Part shown: piece after piece, positions 60,081 through 64,000 of the stretch | How the letters are laid out: each line of letters starts with the position of its first letter | Numbering within the stretch: position 1 is the stretch's first letter | Assembly (NCBI GenBank): GCA_942492065.1 | Contig: CALODV010000013.1 | Coordinates: forward strand, 62,001-126,000 | Length of the DNA: 64,000 nt | Origin: G963665815 sp942492065 | Lineage (GTDB): Bacteria > Cloacimonadota > Cloacimonadia > Cloacimonadales > JAIOQZ01 | Reading direction: 5' to 3' | The notes under the pieces: model-generated | Database searches by the model: none | The model's input: only the letters and a program-made list of their open reading frames with translations | What the model was told of the DNA's origin: nothing | Translations under genes and position numbers: made by a program

Positions 60081-63000
60081 ATGAGAAAGAGACTAGTTTT
60101 ATTTACCTTTCTTCTTTTTGCATTCCTAGCCTTGCATGCGCAGACTGCAGGAGGACCAGACGCCTTTGGTTATTCATGGCGAAACAGCAATGATCCAAGC
60201 GGCCCAACTTATAGCTGGATCGTACCGGACACAGTCAATGCTGCTCAAATTACATCCTTATCGGATGATTCAAGCGATGGGCCTTTTCCAATGGGTTTTA
60301 GCTTCCCGTTTTACGATAACACATATACTGATTTCTATATGAGTTCAAATGGATTTATTTCATTTGGGTCAGGTTCAAGTACGCTATCGAACGCGACAAT
60401 CCCTACAGGCGGTGCACCAAATGATATTATTGCATGGTTCTGGGATGACCTTGATCCGGTAAGTGCATCCATACCAGCAAACAATGCCCGAATCTATTAT
60501 GAGAACATCACTGTTGACAGTGCAAACGCATTGTTGATTACATTTCTAAACTATCATGAGTATTCAGGAGAAGGAACAGGATTCCTTGAAGCTCAGATAA
60601 TTCTTAAAGAAAATGGTGAAATCGTCATCCAGTACGATACATTCAATGGTGGAATAGATATGGCAGGAGCAACTGTTGGTATGGAAAACGCCGATGGTAC
60701 TATAGGACTTGAATATTGTTTCAATGATGCTTCAAATCTTTCCGATCAACTTGCAATCAGATTTTACTCTATAGAGCCGGGATATCCTGAATTCCCAAGA
60801 AATCCATATCCGGGACATAACGCATCCGGTGTTCTTGTAAATGGAACTCTTTCCTGGGACTTTGGAGCGGACACAGACACTTATGATCTCTGGTTCGGAC
60901 CTGCAGGCAGCATGACTGAAGTTGTTTCAGGAGCGCAGGCAGATACTACAGGATCATACGCTTTTACAGGTCTTAATACTCTTACAGAATATGAATGGCA
61001 GGTAGTTTGCCACAACACAAATACAAGACTGACAACACCAGGTGCAGTATGGTCATTTGAAACACAATGTGGAACAATAACGACCTTCCCATGGACAGAG
61101 GATTTTGAAAACGCAGGAACAATACCTTCCTGCTGGAATGAAGACCCGAATAATGCTGATCCGTGGTCTTTTGGTACTTCTACATCATCAACCAATACAG
61201 GACCACAATCCGGAGACCATACAAGTGGAACAGGATACTTCATGTATACTGAAGCTTCCGGAAATCTTAACCAAACATTCAAGATTACATCTCCAGCCCT
61301 GGATGTCAATGGTATGCCATCTCCACAGCTAGTGTTCTGGTATCACATGTATGGAAATGCCATGGGATCACTTCAAGTCAATATACTCCAACCTGGTTCA
61401 GGAACACTTCATACAGATGTTACTCCACAGATTTCAGGAGATCACGGCGATGTATGGCTTAACCAATCAATTGATTTACTTCCATACAATAACGAGCCGT
61501 TCGTAATTGAACTGATTGCAACAACCGGTGCAGCATATGAAAGTGACATCAGTATTGATGATGTAAGTGTGTATGACAATACAACTCCTCCCGGATGTGT
61601 ATCTGCATTATCTCCTGTTGATCAGGCTGTAGAAGTAGTTGAACTTGGATCTCTCAACTGGGGAAGTACAATTGGAGCAACAGGTTTCAACCTGAGCTTT
61701 GGTACAGATAATCCACCTACAAATATTCTTGATAATGTTGATAGAGCTGACAGTTTATTCTATAATTACGCGGGTTTGACTTATGGAACAACCTATTACT
61801 GGCAGGTAACTCCCTATAATAATAACGGTACAGCTACTAACTGCCCTGTCTGGAGCTTTACTGTACGAGGAGACCCAACAATAACATCTTATCCATATAC
61901 TGTTGATTTCGAAGGTGGATCTATTCCTACCTGGTGGACTCAGGATACAAATGACGATATGGACTGGACATTACAAACTGGTTCTACAAGTTCTTCCAAT
62001 ACAGGTCCAACAGCCGACCATACTTCCGGTTCAGGGAGCTACATATATACAGAAGCTTCCGGTAATCTGAACATGACAGCAAACATTGAAACAAGACCTT
62101 TTGATTTAACAAATAATGGTTACCCTGTACTTGCTTTCTGGTACCACATGTATGGTCAGTCAATGGGTACACTTAATATTGATGTATACAGCCACACTAA
62201 TAACACATGGACAGATGGTTTCTTTACGATCAGTGGAGATCAGGGAGACCAATGGACAGAACAACAAGTTGACCTTACCACATTCGTAGGTCAAACTGTT
62301 CATATCAGATTCAGAGGTGTTACAGGTGATAACTATTACAGTGACATGGCTATAGATGATGTAAGTATGCTTAACCTGATTCCACCGGATGATGATCTGG
62401 CGGCATTGGCTATTGTTGGTAATGCTACCCCTAGAGTTGGTATTACAAGCACATATACTGTTACAGTAAGAAATATTGGTTTTAACGACCAGTCTACATA
62501 CGATGTCAAAATTATGGAAAATGGCAATGAACTTGCATCTGTTGCTGGTCAGGCTATTACACAAGGACAAAACATTGACTTCAATATTGACTGGACACCA
62601 ACAACCGAAGGTATAACAGACATATATGGAAAAGTAGTTCTTGCCGGTGACGAATCAACTCCAAATGATGAGACAGATCCATTACACGTTGATGTTCAAC
62701 CATCACAAACAGGTATTGCCGGAACTATTACTGATACACAAGGTAATCCGCTTGAAAACGTTCAAATTCTTGTAGATGAGCTTTCATCTGTTGTTTATAC
62801 AGATAATACTGGTCACTATGAGTACCTTGCTATGCCTCCTGCTACATATACAATAATTGCATCTCTTTTAAACTATTCAACTCAAACCGTTTCTAATGTG
62901 CAAGTTATTCAAGACCAGACAACTATTGTTGACATTCAGCTTGGACAAGGCGCAATGATCGGTGGATACGTAAGAGATACATTCGACAACCCAATCGAAA

Positions 63001-64000
63001 ATGTTGAAATGACATTGAGTGACAGCTCTGTGGTTTATACAGATGATACAGGTCATTATTTATTCCTGAATCTTCCAACTGCTACATTCAGTCTTACAGC
63101 AGAAAAAGATGGCTATGAAGCTAATACAATTGACAATATTAATGCTGTTGACGGTCAAACTGCTGATGTAGATTTCAGTATTCTTGAATTCGGTAGAATG
63201 CATATTGATGTTACTTCCAACACAGGTAATAATGCTGGCGCTGTTGCAGTAATGACAGATACTTCTGATAATACAGAATACAATGTAACATCCGACCAGA
63301 ACGGGAATATTGACTTCGGTGGAATGTATCCTGGAACATATAATCTCGTTGTTACAAAGGCAGACCACGATCCTTACACACAAGATGGAATCCTGATCAT
63401 ACCTGGAGATAACACAAGTCTTACTGTCAGCCTTATAGAGGTTCTTATTGCTCCTACAAACATCCAATGGCATCCAAACGGAGCATATCTAACATGGTCA
63501 CATGGTGGAAGATTGTATGATACAAGAGCAGGTAATAATGATGTTCTGGTTGATGGTGAATCTTACACAGATAAAGATGCTGAAAATGACTATAACGAGC
63601 GTGCATTCCTTAACTTCAGAGTACAAGTTGATATTCTCAACCAGACAACAACTGATACATTTATGACATTGAATGGTTTCGCAGAAGGTGAGCAACTGAC
63701 TGCTGTTATTACTGCTGTTTATGAAAGTGGAACTGCTGCTGCACCTGACTATGTATTCGATTATATTACAGCTAACGATCCGGAAGATGTAAACCTTGTA
63801 ACAGAACTTAAAGGAAACTATCCTAATCCATTCAACCCGACAACACATATTAACTTCTCACTTAAGAAAGCCGGTAAAGTAGAGCTTGTTATCTATAATA
63901 TCAACGGACAGAAAGTAAGAACACTTGTTGATGGTGAAATGGCAGCGGATAATCACAGTGTTAAATGGAATGGTAGAGATGACAGAGGAAACTCAGTCTC
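60081..64000 (+). CDS. Second secreted multidomain surface protein, paralogue of the first (3' end outside window)
   Basis: The reading frame is open from 60081 to the window end (about 1306 codons). It has a signal peptide (MRKRLVLFTFLLFAFLALHA), an extra N-terminal beta domain (residues about 25-235, including SLSDDSSDGPFPMGFSFPF and AWFWDDL) not seen in the first copy, then the same MAM, CARDB, three carboxypeptidase regulatory-like and FlgD/T9SS-like domains. NYPNPFNPTTHINFSL near the end matches its neighbour. High residue and nucleotide identity shows tandem duplication. Confidence 0.9.
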   Translation, partial: MRKRLVLFTFLLFAFLALHAQTAGGPDAFGYSWRNSNDPSGPTYSWIVPDTVNAAQITSLSDDSSDGPFPMGFSFPFYDNTYTDFYMSSNGFISFGSGSSTLSNATIPTGGAPNDIIAWFWDDLDPVSASIPANNARIYYENITVDSANALLITFLNYHEYSGEGTGFLEAQIILKENGEIVIQYDTFNGGIDMAGATVGMENADGTIGLEYCFNDASNLSDQLAIRFYSIEPGYPEFPRNPYPGHNASGVLVNGTLSWDFGADTDTYDLWFGPAGSMTEVVSGAQADTTGSYAFTGLNTLTEYEWQVVCHNTNTRLTTPGAVWSFETQCGTITTFPWTEDFENAGTIPSCWNEDPNNADPWSFGTSTSSTNTGPQSGDHTSGTGYFMYTEASGNLNQTFKITSPALDVNGMPSPQLVFWYHMYGNAMGSLQVNILQPGSGTLHTDVTPQISGDHGDVWLNQSIDLLPYNNEPFVIELIATTGAAYESDISIDDVSVYDNTTPPGCVSALSPVDQAVEVVELGSLNWGSTIGATGFNLSFGTDNPPTNILDNVDRADSLFYNYAGLTYGTTYYWQVTPYNNNGTATNCPVWSFTVRGDPTITSYPYTVDFEGGSIPTWWTQDTNDDMDWTLQTGSTSSSNTGPTADHTSGSGSYIYTEASGNLNMTANIETRPFDLTNNGYPVLAFWYHMYGQSMGTLNIDVYSHTNNTWTDGFFTISGDQGDQWTEQQVDLTTFVGQTVHIRFRGVTGDNYYSDMAIDDVSMLNLIPPDDDLAALAIVGNATPRVGITSTYTVTVRNIGFNDQSTYDVKIMENGNELASVAGQAITQGQNIDFNIDWTPTTEGITDIYGKVVLAGDESTPNDETDPLHVDVQPSQTGIAGTITDTQGNPLENVQILVDELSSVVYTDNTGHYEYLAMPPATYTIIASLLNYSTQTVSNVQVIQDQTTIVDIQLGQGAMIGGYVRDTFDNPIENVEMTLSDSSVVYTDDTGHYLFLNLPTATFSLTAEKDGYEANTIDNINAVDGQTADVDFSILEFGRMHIDVTSNTGNNAGAVAVMTDTSDNTEYNVTSDQNGNIDFGGMYPGTYNLVVTKADHDPYTQDGILIIPGDNTSLTVSLIEVLIAPTNIQWHPNGAYLTWSHGGRLYDTRAGNNDVLVDGESYTDKDAENDYNERAFLNFRVQVDILNQTTTDTFMTLNGFAEGEQLTAVITAVYESGTAAAPDYVFDYITANDPEDVNLVTELKGNYPNPFNPTTHINFSLKKAGKVELVIYNINGQKVRTLVDGEMAADNHSVKWNGRDDRGNSV

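Overview
The window is low-GC DNA from a Gram-negative bacterium. It carries a KDO transferase for LPS, Rex-linked NuoE/NuoF-type electron-transfer genes, a eukaryote-like (type II) isoleucyl-tRNA synthetase, and two very large surface proteins built from MAM, CARDB and carboxypeptidase-regulatory-like domains ending in a FlgD/T9SS-like C-terminal domain. This combination resembles Cloacimonadota (Candidatus Cloacimonetes) or a related FCB lineage. That placement is inference from protein style only.

Host left flank (1-2680): a minus-strand redox operon rex, HndB-like, nuoE-like, nuoF-like (cut by the window start), then a stub of a SIR2-type defence gene. Prophage (about 2681-39011): a complete Mu-like transposable phage of about 36.3 kb. 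Its ends carry clustered copies of a TTGGCGAAAA-type site, and it is bracketed by a perfect 73-bp direct repeat that rebuilds the promoter-proximal and start region of the SIR2-STAND gene on the right. Late genes diverge from a central regulatory region at 14.86-15.0 kb. The minus strand runs leftward through protease/scaffold, capsid, tail tube, a frameshifted tail-assembly chaperone, tape measure, baseplate and fibre proteins, endolysin and a Dam methylase. The plus strand runs through Mu gp37, gp36, gpG, small and large terminase, and a portal-gp30-nuclease fusion. Early genes (30.9 to 20.8 kb, minus strand) include a Cro/Ner-like regulator, many small ORFs, a MuA-like transposase, a MuB-like ATPase, a GemA-like protein and a DUF3164 protein. 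No sheath gene is recognisable, so the particle is probably a siphovirus.

Beyond the repressor (31.0 kb), between it and the right end, lies an accessory cargo region. It holds an ECF sigma factor and a compact minus-strand operon: ThsB-like TIR, caspase-like protease, second TIR protein, deoxyribosyltransferase/TIR-like protein with a helical tail, and a two-helix membrane protein. The first two genes look like a type IV Thoeris pair; the three following genes make the module unusual. A divergent zinc-ribbon gene comes next, followed by two tandem modules, each with a duplicated structured leader RNA, a 16-codon microORF and a small gene.

Host right flank (39-64 kb): the intact SIR2-STAND (Avs5-like) defence gene; three tandem copies of a 271-bp repeat with interlocked inverted repeats; ileS with two small upstream genes; waaA; rpsT-ftsY-addB-addA on the plus strand; and two tandem paralogous secreted multidomain proteins, the second running off the window end.
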